From CAYZMS01 sp964479625 (GTDB lineage: Bacteria > Bacteroidota > Bacteroidia > Chitinophagales > Saprospiraceae): 23,622 nt of DNA. Shown here piece by piece: positions 16,585 to 23,622 of this stretch. The stretch spans positions 1 to 23,622 of the forward strand of contig CAYZMS010000044.1 of NCBI GenBank assembly GCA_964479625.1. Reading direction: 5' to 3'. A program made the translations under genes and the position numbers. The notes under the pieces are model-generated. The model worked only from the letters and a program-made list of their open reading frames with translations, did no database searches and had not been told where the DNA came from. The stretch's first letter is position 1; every line of letters begins with the position of its first letter.

Positions 16585-18234
16585 CTAGCGCAATTGTTTA
16601 TAGTGGTTGATCAGGCCATTCGTTGAGCTATCGTGCGATTTAACCGGTTCTTGTCCTTTTAATTCTGGCAGGATATTCTTGGCTAATTGCTTTCCTAGTT
16701 CTACCCCGAACTGATCAAAACTGAAAATATTCCAGATGATACCCTGAGTGAAGATCTTGTGTTCGTACAATGCGATCAAACTTCCCAGGCTACGGGGGCT
16801 TACCTTTTTCAAAAGGATGGAGTTTGTGGGTTTGTTCCCCTGAAAAACCTTAAAAGGCAAAAGGCGCTCGAGTGCCTCTCCTTCCAACCCGTCGGCTTCC
16901 AGTTCGGCCTTTGCCTCTTCCCTGGTTTTCCCCATCATAAGGGCTTCCGTTTGGGCAAAGAAGTTAGCTAAAAGCTTTTCATGGTGATCACTGATGGGGT
17001 TGTGGGTTTGGGCAGGAGCAATAAAATCGCAAGGGATTAATTTAGTTCCCTGATGGATCAATTGATAAAAGGCATGCTGCCCGTTGGTCCCTGGTTCTCC
17101 CCAGACAATCGGGCCGGTTTGGTACTCAACCGGGCTACCATTTCGATCCACGAACTTCCCATTGCTTTCCATATTCCCTTGCTGAAAATAGGCTGCAAAT
17201 CGATGTAAGTACTGATCATAAGGAAGAATAGCCTCCGTCTGAGCTCCAAAAAAGTTGTTGTACCAGATACCGATCAGTCCCAATTTAACCGGCAGGTTCT
17301 CTTTTAAAGGTGCAGTTCGAAAGTGTTCGTCCATAGCATGAAACCCTTCCAATAAAGCATGGAAATGCTCAAACCCTATGGTACAGGCAATGGAAAGACC
17401 AATAGCAGAGGTCAGAGAATACCTCCCTCCTACCCAATTCCAAAAACGGAACATGTTGTCGGGATCAATGCCAAACTTGGTTACCCCTTCTACATTTGTA
17501 GACAAAGCCACAAAATGTTTGGCTACTTCCGACTCGTCCTTTGCAGCTTGCAAAAACCAATCCCGGGCCGTATGAGCATTGGTCATAGTTTCCTGGGTAG
17601 TAAAGGTTTTGGAAGCGATCATGAACAGGGTATTCTCCGGATTCACTTTTTTCAATGTTTCCCCCATATGGGTGCCGTCTACATTGGAAACGAAGTACAC
17701 CTGCATCCCCTTTTTCCAATAAGGCTTTAAAGCTTCGGTAACCATTACGGGCCCCAGATCGGAGCCCCCGATGCCTATATTAACGATATTTTTGATGGGT
17801 TTGCCCGTATAGCCTTTCCAACTTTCCGATATAATTGCATATGAAAAGGATTTCATATGGTCCAGCTCTTGATGAACCTTCGGCATAATGTCCACTCCTC
17901 TTTCCATGATAGGGCGACCACTGGTGTTGCGTAAAGCGATGTGCAATACGGCCCGGTCTTCCGTTTCATTGATGTGCTCCCCCGAAAACATAACCTGAAT
18001 GGCCTCCCGTAACTTGCAACTTTCCGCTAGATCGAACAACAAATCCATAGTTTTCCTGGAAATCCTGTTTTTCGAATAGTCCACTAAGAAATCTTCCCAT
18101 TCCTGGGAAAATTCTTCAAATCGCCGGGCATCCTGTTCGAACAAGCTGCGCATATGAACCGACTCCATTTCTTGAAAATGGGCTTGCAGTTCTTTCCAGG
18201 GGGTTGTTTCCGTTGGGTTTACTTTTGGGAGCAT
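16585..18234 (-). CDS. pgi: Glucose-6-phosphate isomerase
   Basis: Pgi interconverts glucose-6-phosphate and fructose-6-phosphate in glycolysis and gluconeogenesis. The 549-residue protein has NIGIGGSDLGPVM (152-164), VSNVDGTHM (182-190), SKTFTTQET (208-216), the GGRYSLTSAIGLS signature (269-281), ESNGK with the catalytic Glu356, GTNGQHAFYQ with His387, and the C-terminal FDQFGVELGKQLAKNI block with the active-site Lys. This is the long, E. coli-like form of the family, complete. It converges on the TIR-TPR-SDR gene across a shared terminator. A Bacteroidota -7 box lies about 30 bases upstream of the start. Confidence 0.97.
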   Translation of the reverse strand: MLPKVNPTETTPWKELQAHFQEMESVHMRSLFEQDARRFEEFSQEWEDFLVDYSKNRISRKTMDLLFDLAESCKLREAIQVMFSGEHINETEDRAVLHIALRNTSGRPIMERGVDIMPKVHQELDHMKSFSYAIISESWKGYTGKPIKNIVNIGIGGSDLGPVMVTEALKPYWKKGMQVYFVSNVDGTHMGETLKKVNPENTLFMIASKTFTTQETMTNAHTARDWFLQAAKDESEVAKHFVALSTNVEGVTKFGIDPDNMFRFWNWVGGRYSLTSAIGLSIACTIGFEHFHALLEGFHAMDEHFRTAPLKENLPVKLGLIGIWYNNFFGAQTEAILPYDQYLHRFAAYFQQGNMESNGKFVDRNGSPVEYQTGPIVWGEPGTNGQHAFYQLIHQGTKLIPCDFIAPAQTHNPISDHHEKLLANFFAQTEALMMGKTREEAKAELEADGLEGEALERLLPFKVFQGNKPTNSILLKKVSPRSLGSLIALYEHKIFTQGIIWNIFSFDQFGVELGKQLAKNILPELKGQEPVKSHDSSTNGLINHYKQLR

Positions 18235-18263
18235 TGGTAAAATTTTAGGTTTTCGTAAAAGAA

Positions 18264-18271
18264 CAAATTTA
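18264..18271 (-). promoter_or_regulatory. pgi: Candidate -7 box of the pgi promoter
   Basis: On the minus strand this reads TAAATTTG, an exact match to the Bacteroidota -7 consensus, about 30 bases before the pgi ATG. I found no TTG at the expected 17-23-base spacing upstream, so the -33 half is weak or absent. Confidence 0.45.
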
Positions 18272-18385
18272 TTGTTAAGCCAAAATTAAACTAGTCCTGT
18301 AAGAAAAAGATTTAGGCGGGAAAAGAGTAGTAAAAATCATTATTTACGATAGTTATTTGTAAGAACTTAATAAGAAAACGCAACA

Positions 18386-18649
18386 ATGGATAAGTCCTAT
18401 AAAATATGTCAGAGCTGTGCCATGCCCCTTAAACGTGGCCCCAAAGGAGATACCAGGGAGGCGGATGGCAGCATTAGCAAAAAGTATTGTAGTTATTGCT
18501 ACGAAAATGGGGTATTCCTGCAACTGGATGTCACTGCTCAGGAAATGCAAGTATTTGTTAAAGGGAAATTAAAAGAAATGGGCTTCCCGGGTTTTATTGC
18601 CGGCTTTTTCACGAGTAGAATCCCAAAACTGGAACGATGGAAACACTAA
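18386..18649 (+). CDS. Small zinc-ribbon protein
   Basis: This 87-residue cytosolic protein has a Cys4 site: CQSC at 8-11 and CSYC at 35-38. It matches the 'putative zinc ribbon' family (zf-ribbon_2 type), in which CQSCxMP(L), then EADGS and YCxYCY(x)NG follow in this order. The rest is a short helical tail with EMQVFVKGKLKEMG, as is usual for that family. The role of the family is not established to my knowledge. The last 13 bases overlap the start of the next gene, suggesting translational coupling. Confidence 0.85.
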   Translation: MDKSYKICQSCAMPLKRGPKGDTREADGSISKKYCSYCYENGVFLQLDVTAQEMQVFVKGKLKEMGFPGFIAGFFTSRIPKLERWKH

Positions 18650-18972
18650 AGGGCAGGCGTTGGCTGGTTTTTTTGACTTTGCCACTTTCCTTTTCCATCG
18701 GAGTCCATTTTCCGTTCGCTTGGAAGTATTTAGGGTTTTCGGATGGTCACCTAACGGAGGCTGATCTGGTGCGGGCCTCTGTTTATCCCATTCTCTCTTT
18801 TCTGGGGATAATACTCACTGTATGGTTAGGTTAGCTAATTTTTCCAATAGGGAAATCGCTATCAGAGGGCTATCTTCAACCAACCAATTGGATAATAATT
18901 TTACTGACCTTTACGGGAATGCTTTTTGAAATCTTCCTGCTACTTTTTTTTGACCATGGAGGCGGAGGATAA
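18637..18972 (+). pseudogene. Small three-TM membrane protein interrupted by an in-frame TAG
   Basis: From the ATG at 18637 the frame codes a basic start and two hydrophobic segments (about residues 9-27 and 47-64), then meets TAG at 18832-18834. The same frame continues cleanly for 45 more codons to TAA at 18970-18972, encoding LIFPIGKSLSEGYLQPTNW, a third hydrophobic segment (from IIILLTFTGM) and an FFDHGGGG tail. The hydrophobic pattern continues across the stop without a frameshift. This indicates a former gene of ~111 residues disabled by one substitution, a sequencing error, or read-through. The family is not recognised. It overlaps the zinc-ribbon gene by 13 bases. Confidence 0.7.
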
Positions 18973-19105
18973 GCGTAAGGGGCAGTTTTGAGTAGCAAGA
19001 AAAAATAATTTCTAAGCCCCTGCAGGTATTTCTACCGAAGAGCCTGATAGCAAAATCCAGTTTGAAATTGTGTAAATTCCCATTTTAAATGAAACGGGGC
19101 GGAAC

Positions 19106-19735
19106 ATGCGTTTTCTAATTTGTTTGGGAGTGCTTTGCACTGTCTTTAGCAGCCAGGGCCAGGTGTGCGAAGGGAATACAGGAGAGAACCTTTTCCTGGA
19201 CGGTGATTTTGGGTCCGGTTCTGAAAATAACATTCCTTTTGATCCCGGTATAGCCCCAGGCTACCTGTACCAACTCAACCCACCTCCCAATGATGGGGCT
19301 TACATTATTACGAATGATATAGGGGAGTGGTTTACTGACTTTGGTTGGATGAACATTGGGGATAACAGTGGGGACCCCAATGGGTATATGATGGTGGTAA
19401 ACGCCAGTTTTGACCCTGGATTATTCTATCAACAAACCATAAGCGGGTTATGTGAAAATACCGATTACGAGTTCTCAGCAGATATCATTAACCTCCATAG
19501 ACCGGGAACAAATATAATTTTGCCTAATGTTTCTTTCCTGATCGATGGCGAAATCCAGGTTTCTACTGGAAATATTGAAGAAACTGGCAATTGGCGCACC
19601 TATGGTTTTGGATTTTCCACCGAAGCTGGCCAAACAGAAGTTACCCTTGCCTTACAAAATAATGCTCCCGGTGGGATCGGAAACGGACCCGCACCTGCAT
19701 ACGCATTGCTTTGTGATGAACGCCACCTGGAATGA
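19106..19735 (+). pseudogene. Secreted surface-protein N terminus, broken by fusion to relaxase DNA
   Basis: The frame starts with a signal peptide (about residues 1-19, ending SSQGQ) followed by an extracellular beta-sandwich-like module rich in Asn, Gly and Asp: NLFLDGDFGSGSENN, QQTISGLCENTDYEFSADI and EVTLALQNNAPGGIGN. Bacteroidota use such modules at the start of large secreted or adhesin-like proteins that end in type IX sorting domains. After GGIGN (about base 19684) the reading turns to unrelated codons, GPAPAYALL then CDERHLE, and stops. In relatives I would expect GGIGND followed by a strand such as ALDDI. The C terminus is therefore lost at the junction with the relaxase sequence. 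Confidence 0.72.
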
Positions 19736-22049
19736 AAAGAAGGGACGCTATCAAGCTATAGAGGTCGGCAACATCAAAAAAAATGCCCCCTACTACGAGG
19801 CGCTCTACCACAATCACCTAGCGCACCAACTCCAAGAAGCCGGTTACGAGATCGAGCGCACCAAGAACAGCTTTGAGATCAAGGGCGTTTCGCGGGAAAC
19901 CATCGAAAAGTTTTCCAACCGTACCCAGGAGATCGAAAAAGCCGCAAAGGAAAAAGGGCTGAACTGGGCGGAGGACAAAGCCGAACTGGGTGCGAAAACC
20001 CGCCACAATAAAAACAAAAGCGTTTTGGAAACCCAAATGGGCCAGGACTGGTCCGAGCGACTGACGGTCCAGGAGCGCTTTACCATCCACAGCGCCAAAG
20101 GCGCAAACCGGGCCGCAAGCGGCCCTGCTGTTGAAAAGAAAACGGACGGCCTCACGCCCAAAATGGCTATCGACCAGGCCTTGCAGCATTTCATGGAGCG
20201 CAAAAGCGCCGCCACGGAAAAGCAGGTGCTGGCCTATGCCCTGAAACTGAGGGTGGACCGGTTCAAACCGGAGCAGATTAAGGCGGAGCTGGAAAGCCGC
20301 AAAGGCCGGGAGGTCTTCACCGGGGAAAAGAATTCGGATACTTTCATTACTACTCGCGAAGCCCTAATGGCGGAAGATGAGATGAAGCGGTTCGTCGTTT
20401 CCACCCGCTCCAAATATCAGGGCATCAATCCGGATTATGAGCCTCAGAAAGACTTTATCAATAAGGGACAGAAAAACGCTATCCGTCACGCCCTGAATTC
20501 CAAAGACCAGGTGATCCTTATCGCCGGCGGGGCTGGCGTCGGGCAAACCACTTTAATGAAGGAAGTCAAGACCGGCATCGAGCAAGGCGGCAAAAAGCTC
20601 TTTGCCTTCGCTCCCTCCGCCGATGCCTCCCGAGGTGTGCTGCGCGAAAAAGGCTTCAAGGAAGCCGATACCATCAAAAAGCTGCTGGATGATCCGGAGC
20701 TGCAAAAGCAACTCAAAGACCAGGTGATCCTCATCGATGAAGCCGGGATGGTCGGCAACCAGACCATGAACGGCATTTTCGAGATAGCCAAAAAGCAAAA
20801 TGCCCGAGTCATCCTCTCCGGCGACTGGAAGCAACATAACTCCGTGGAAGCCGGTGATGCCCTAAGGCTTTTGGAGCACCATACCAAAATGCCGGTGGCC
20901 AGGGTGAATGAGATCGTCCGGCAAAAGGAGCGGTCGGGCTACCGGGAAGCCATCAAAGACCTGGCCGCAGGTAAAACGGCTAAAGGCTTCGAGAAGCTGG
21001 ATAACCTGGGCAGCGTGGTGGAGATCGAAGATTCCCAAGAGCGGCACGAACGGATCGCCAAAGATTACCTGGAGTCCTTGGAAGCACCCAAAGTACGGGA
21101 ACGGGACGGTTCCTATCGCTCCCGGACGGCCATCGTGGTTTCTCCCACCCACCGGGAAGGCCGGGCCATTACAGAAGTCATTCGTCAAAAACTGAAAGAT
21201 ACAGGCCGAATCGGATCGAAAGAGCACAGCTTCCAGATACAGCGCAATCTTTCCTTTACGGAAGCGGAAAAGCAGGATCACGCTAATTTTCAGCCCGGCA
21301 TGACGGTGCAGTTTTACGGAAAGATCAAGGGCTTCAAAAGAGGCAGCAGTTACGATGTGGTCGGGATCAGCGATGAGCGCAAAGTGATGATCCAGGAACA
21401 GGGTAAGGAAGAGATTACCCCCCTGCCCCTTGACCGGTTTAAGAATTTCCAGGTCTACCAAAAGGAGAATATCCAGGTTGCCCAAGGCGATGTGCTCAGG
21501 ATCACAAGTAACGGTAAAACAGCCGAGGGCAATAGCCTGAATAACGGCCAAAGTCACCGGATCAAAGGCTTTACTCAGGACGGCCATATCCAGCTCGAAA
21601 CCGGCCATACGCTCTCCAAAGACTATCGCAACTTCACGCTGGGCTATTACCGGACCTCCCATTCCAGCCAGGGCAAGGATGCGGATGATGTTCTCATCGC
21701 CCAGAGCTCCGTCTCCTTTCCGGCCTCCAATGAAAAGCAGTTCTACGTATCCGCTTCGCGGGGTATCGAAAGATGCTTCATCTACACCGACGATAAAGAA
21801 GCCCTGAAGTGGGCTGCTATACAGGATGCCAACCGGATGAGCGCCAATGAGGTCGCGGAAGTCAGCCGGGATCAAAGCCTGTGGCTCGCTGCCCGGAGAG
21901 CCATGAAGGAGCAATATCCCGAGGTAGTGGAACCGAATTACGATTACGAAACCACAAAAGAGCAAGCTTATGGAACAGCAAAAGAATCGCTCGAACGAGC
22001 ATTTTCAGCTGAGGCAGGCCGCTCAGGAGGCCATGAGCCAGGCCTCTGA
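19683..22049 (+). pseudogene. MobF-type conjugative relaxase/helicase (TraI/TrwC-like), 5'-truncated and Walker A-defective
   Basis: MobF relaxases nick the transfer origin and unwind plasmid or ICE DNA for conjugation. Recognisable sequence starts at DPHLHTHCFVMNATW (19686 on), which holds two histidines of the HUH metal site. The preceding ~150 residues, including the nicking tyrosines and first His, are absent because the DNA upstream is a surface-protein gene. The RecD-like helicase part follows: GGAGVGQTT at ~20529-20555, where the Walker A Lys is Gln (CAA, 20544-20546), Walker B LIDEAG (20733-20750), GDWKQHNSVEAGD, and the late YYRTSHSSQGKDADDV and FYVSASRG motifs. The open frame runs upstream to 19545 only by chance. 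A truncated protein could start at ATG 19716. The region is clearly GC-richer than the backbone. Nicking should be impossible and ATPase activity is doubtful. Confidence 0.82.
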
Positions 22050-22434
22050 GTTCGATCTGCCCAACCTGGATCAGCCTTTCGAAAGCGCCAATGAGAATGA
22101 CCCTGCCCTTTCCGGTGTCCGGTCTTTTTCCTGCGTGGGTATCGCGGAGTCCGGAAGGATCGCCTACAAGCTCAAACTCATTTTCAAAAACGGCAACCGG
22201 CATTTCTTTCCCTATGCCTATATGTCGGAAGTCGCCTTCGACATCGAGGGCCGCCTAACCATCCTGACTTCGGAGCGGGAGATCGTCATTGAAGGCCGTG
22301 GCCTGGATAACCTGGAGGAGTGGATCTTCGAAAGCCGGGTGACCTGGGTGAAGGAGGATAACCGGTCTTTTGATCCGCATGAGGAGGGGATGTTTGTGAG
22401 GAGGATTGAGGTGCGGGATCGGCGGGAGAGGTAA
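21970..22434 (+). CDS. Small hypothetical protein overlapping the relaxase end
   Basis: The frame encodes 154 residues. It overlaps the relaxase 3' end by 80 bases in the +1 frame if the ATG at 21970 is used, or by 17 bases from the ATG at 22033, which has AGGAGG two bases upstream. The product has a polar N terminus and then a predicted beta-rich segment (AYKLKLIFKNGNRHFFPYAYMS, here split as AYKLKLIFKNG and NRHFFPYAYMS, followed by ILTSEREIVIEGRGLDNLEEWI). I do not recognise a family, and there is no signal peptide or TM segment. Its composition matches the relaxase block, so it probably came with the mobile element, perhaps as an accessory transfer gene. Confidence 0.6.
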   Translation: MEQQKNRSNEHFQLRQAAQEAMSQASEFDLPNLDQPFESANENDPALSGVRSFSCVGIAESGRIAYKLKLIFKNGNRHFFPYAYMSEVAFDIEGRLTILTSEREIVIEGRGLDNLEEWIFESRVTWVKEDNRSFDPHEEGMFVRRIEVRDRRER

Positions 22435-22508
22435 AAAGCAGCAATGTTGTTCCTCAAAAATTTGATTTATTAAAATCTATGGAAAGTTTCAAAACTTTAG
22501 CTACGACA

Positions 22509-22886
22509 TTATATGAAATGCGCCCCATACAGTCCTACAGTGGCGTCCGCTCCCGGCTCACCATCTCCGCCGATTGGGGGGTCGCCCTGCCCCCGCGGCC
22601 GCTTCACCTCAAAGAGCACGCTCACCGGGCTGCTCGCTTTCTTTTCGCTGTGGATGACCAAATCCGCCCGCCCCTTGGTGGCGATGAGGTGCTGGTCCTT
22701 ATAACCCGTATCGTTGAGGAAATCGCGCAGGTGGTTCTTGGCGTTTTCCTCGCTTTCGTCGGTATTGATGCGGTCGAGCAGGGTGCGCAGCTGCGCTTTG
22801 AAGTTATCCAAGTCCTCCCGCAGGACTTTCTCTTTGCGGTAGGCTTTGTTTAGGGCGCGTGAGATGGTGGTGTATTGGAGCTGCAT
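22509..22886 (-). pseudogene. N-terminal fragment of a type IIG (Eco57I-like) restriction-methyltransferase
   Basis: The first ~97 residues (22596-22886) look like the start of the large single-chain restriction-modification proteins common in Bacteroidota: ISRALNKAYRKEKVLRED, LRTLLDRINTDESEENAKNH, split as two motifs here, then the nuclease-type core KGRADLVIHSEKKASSPVSVLFEVKRP. The DLV...FEVK pattern is the PD-(D/E)xK catalytic arrangement. After KRP the frame reads through GC-rich, unrelated codons to a stop at 22509. The ~900 residues expected to follow, including the N6-adenine methylase motifs, are missing. Without the methylase, an active nuclease would be harmful, so this is most likely a dead remnant. 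Confidence 0.7.
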
Positions 22887-22959
22887 GGTTTACGTATTCT
22901 GGCTGTTGGGGAAGATAGGGAATTTTTGGGGTTTGGGGTGAATTGGGGATAGTCAACGG

Positions 22960-22993
22960 AAGACCGCCCGGTTTTGGTGGGTCGGGCGGTCTT
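22960..22993 (-). terminator. Terminator-like hairpin downstream of the short minus-strand ORF
   Basis: AAGACCGCCCG (22960-22970) pairs perfectly with CGGGCGGTCTT (22983-22993) around a 12-base loop. On the minus strand it starts five bases after the stop of the 42-codon ORF and separates it from the restriction gene start. No long T-tract follows either arm. Confidence 0.5.
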
Positions 22994-22997
22994 GGGG

Positions 22998-23126
22998 TTA
23001 GAATTCGATTTCGCAGTTGGGTAATCTCTGCTGGATTGAATCTCTTAGATCAGATGAGAACATATTATGATTATCAGGATTATTTTGATAATTTTCTAAA
23101 TGTAATTCCCTGTATTTTTTTTGCAA
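22998..23126 (-). CDS. Short ORF, possibly the C-terminal remnant of a lost gene
   Basis: On the minus strand, 42 codons from TTG at 23126 to TAA at 22998 encode KKYRELHLENYQNNPDNHNM then FSSDLRDSIQQRLPNCEIEF. A TGA lies just two codons upstream of the TTG. The amino-acid mix is that of a folded, charged protein and the hairpin directly downstream is where a terminator would be. It may be a genuine small protein or the tail of a gene whose front is gone. No family recognised. Confidence 0.3.
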   Translation of the reverse strand: MQKKYRELHLENYQNNPDNHNMFSSDLRDSIQQRLPNCEIEF

Positions 23127-23324
23127 AAGTCATCGATTTCAAATAGATTTGCAATATCATGAGGGAAATCAATTTTGGTGTTAAATTATTTTTGTCAACA
23201 TAATTTACTGAAATTTACTCTCATACTCTCTTAATTTCTCGACTATTGCCTAATTTTCAATGAATTAGTCTCTAAGCTAATGTTAAATTAGGGTTCATAG
23301 AATTGGTAATGTAATACAAACAGC

Positions 23325-23519
23325 ATGGAGGTACCACTTATAGGGATCTACACAGGAGTATACCTTGTTATTTGCTATCTCATCGCAAAAGCTGGTCAAA
23401 AACGAAAGATTGGATATTTTAGAAGTCTTTTTGTATGTGTTTTTCTGACTCCAATCATTGGCGGGGTTATTACAATGTCAAGTCCAGAAGTTCCTGAAAA
23501 CGAAACAAATGACAATTAA
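23325..23519 (+). CDS. Small two-TM membrane protein
   Basis: The frame encodes 64 residues. The first hydrophobic segment spans about 4-22 (IGIYTGVYLVICYLIA), a basic loop GQKRKIGY follows, then a second segment at about 33-51 (LFVCVFLTPIIGGVITM) and an acidic polar tail. This hairpin pattern with a central (K/R)KIGY and TPIIG is common in short uncharacterised Bacteroidota proteins. It lies alone between decayed elements; function unknown. Confidence 0.5.
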   Translation: MEVPLIGIYTGVYLVICYLIAKAGQKRKIGYFRSLFVCVFLTPIIGGVITMSSPEVPENETNDN

Positions 23520-23525
23520 ATAGCG

Positions 23526-23622
23526 CTATTTTTTCAACTTGTTCCGACCCCACTTACGGGCTCCTTCCTCTTTAAAAATATACAGACCCAGTACATCGCG
23601 CTGCCCCTCTGCATCTACACCG
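23526..23622 (-). mobile_element. IS256/mutator-type transposase fragment (C-terminally truncated, leaves the window)
   Basis: The minus strand is open from the window edge to TAG at 23526-23528. It reads GVDAEGQRDVLGLYIFKEEG, the well-known VD-x-EG-x-(K/R)-(D/E)-VLG segment of IS256-family (Transposase_mut) enzymes. After EEGARKW, where the family continues with a long catalytic part, the frame instead runs GRNKLKK and stops. The 3' half of the gene is therefore missing. The 5' part lies outside the window. Confidence 0.75.

Larger units (their letters stand above)
22887..23324. other. 438-base region with hairpin, short ORF and AT-rich tail
   Basis: No full-length gene is seen. A terminator-like hairpin lies at 22960-22993 and a 42-codon minus-strand ORF at 22998-23126. 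From about 23130 to 23324 the sequence is AT-rich, without open frames of note, and probably holds the promoter for the small membrane-protein gene starting at 23325. Confidence 0.55.

Noticed and set aside
19545..19682. Upstream part of the open frame that runs into the relaxase
   Set aside because: This stretch is the surface-protein gene read in another frame; relaxase similarity starts only at DPHLHTH.
20862..21965. Long minus-strand open frame (367 codons) opposite the relaxase gene
   Set aside because: It is antisense to conserved helicase motifs, its translation has no recognisable domain, and GC-rich coding DNA often leaves such shadows.
22943..23146. 67-codon plus-strand frame across the hairpin
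   Set aside because: Its first third is the hairpin and a Gly/Arg-rich stretch, and the opposite strand has the more protein-like frame.
1..23622. CRISPR arrays, tRNA or rRNA genes, riboswitches
   Set aside because: I looked for regular spaced repeats, tRNA cloverleaf ends and known riboswitch cores and saw none; a covariance-model scan would be the decisive test.

Overview
The window looks like chromosomal DNA from a member of the Bacteroidota, most plausibly a Saprospiraceae/Lewinella-type bacterium. The signs are two exact matches to the Bacteroidota -7 promoter box (TAnnTTTG), A-rich leaders instead of strong Shine-Dalgarno sites, a DASH-type photolyase, a DUF4230-like protein, a SPOR-type periplasmic protein and a signal-peptide surface-protein module of the kind found in type IX-secreted proteins. 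The taxon is inferred from gene content only.

Left and centre (about 1-18300) are mostly a housekeeping backbone. The window opens on the last 47 codons of an IS5-type transposase. It continues with an M20D amidohydrolase (-), purK (+) overlapping tail to tail with a DASH photolyase (-), folP followed 11 bases later by a three-TM SPOR-like membrane protein (both -), a DUF4230-like anchored protein (+), hemE then accD (both -), a dicarboxylate/amino acid:cation symporter (+), a lipoprotein ending in a TlpA-type thioredoxin domain (+), a 910-residue three-part protein (+) and pgi (-). The last two converge on a strong bidirectional hairpin terminator.

The most unusual gene is the 910-residue protein at 13775-16507. 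It joins an N-terminal TIR-like domain whose usual catalytic Glu position is Gly, a long acidic linker, a TPR array and a complete C-terminal short-chain dehydrogenase with the full Asn/Ser/Tyr/Lys catalytic set. A near-perfect Bacteroidota promoter precedes it. I know of no characterised system with this order of domains.

The right end (about 18380-23622) is accessory and decayed. It holds a small zinc-ribbon gene, an overlapping membrane-protein gene cut by an in-frame TAG, a surface-protein gene broken at about 19684, and immediately after it a MobF-type conjugative relaxase/helicase lacking its N terminus and carrying Gln in place of the Walker A Lys. Next come a small relaxase-overlapping ORF, the first ~97 residues of a type IIG (Eco57I-like) restriction-modification protein ending at another abrupt junction, a hairpin with a short ORF, a two-TM small protein, and a C-terminally truncated IS256/mutator-type transposase leaving the window. 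The relaxase block is visibly more GC-rich than the backbone, and the last ~600 bases are AT-rich. This looks like a patchwork of element remnants. Assembly chimerism at the junctions cannot be excluded from sequence alone. No tRNA, rRNA or CRISPR array was seen.
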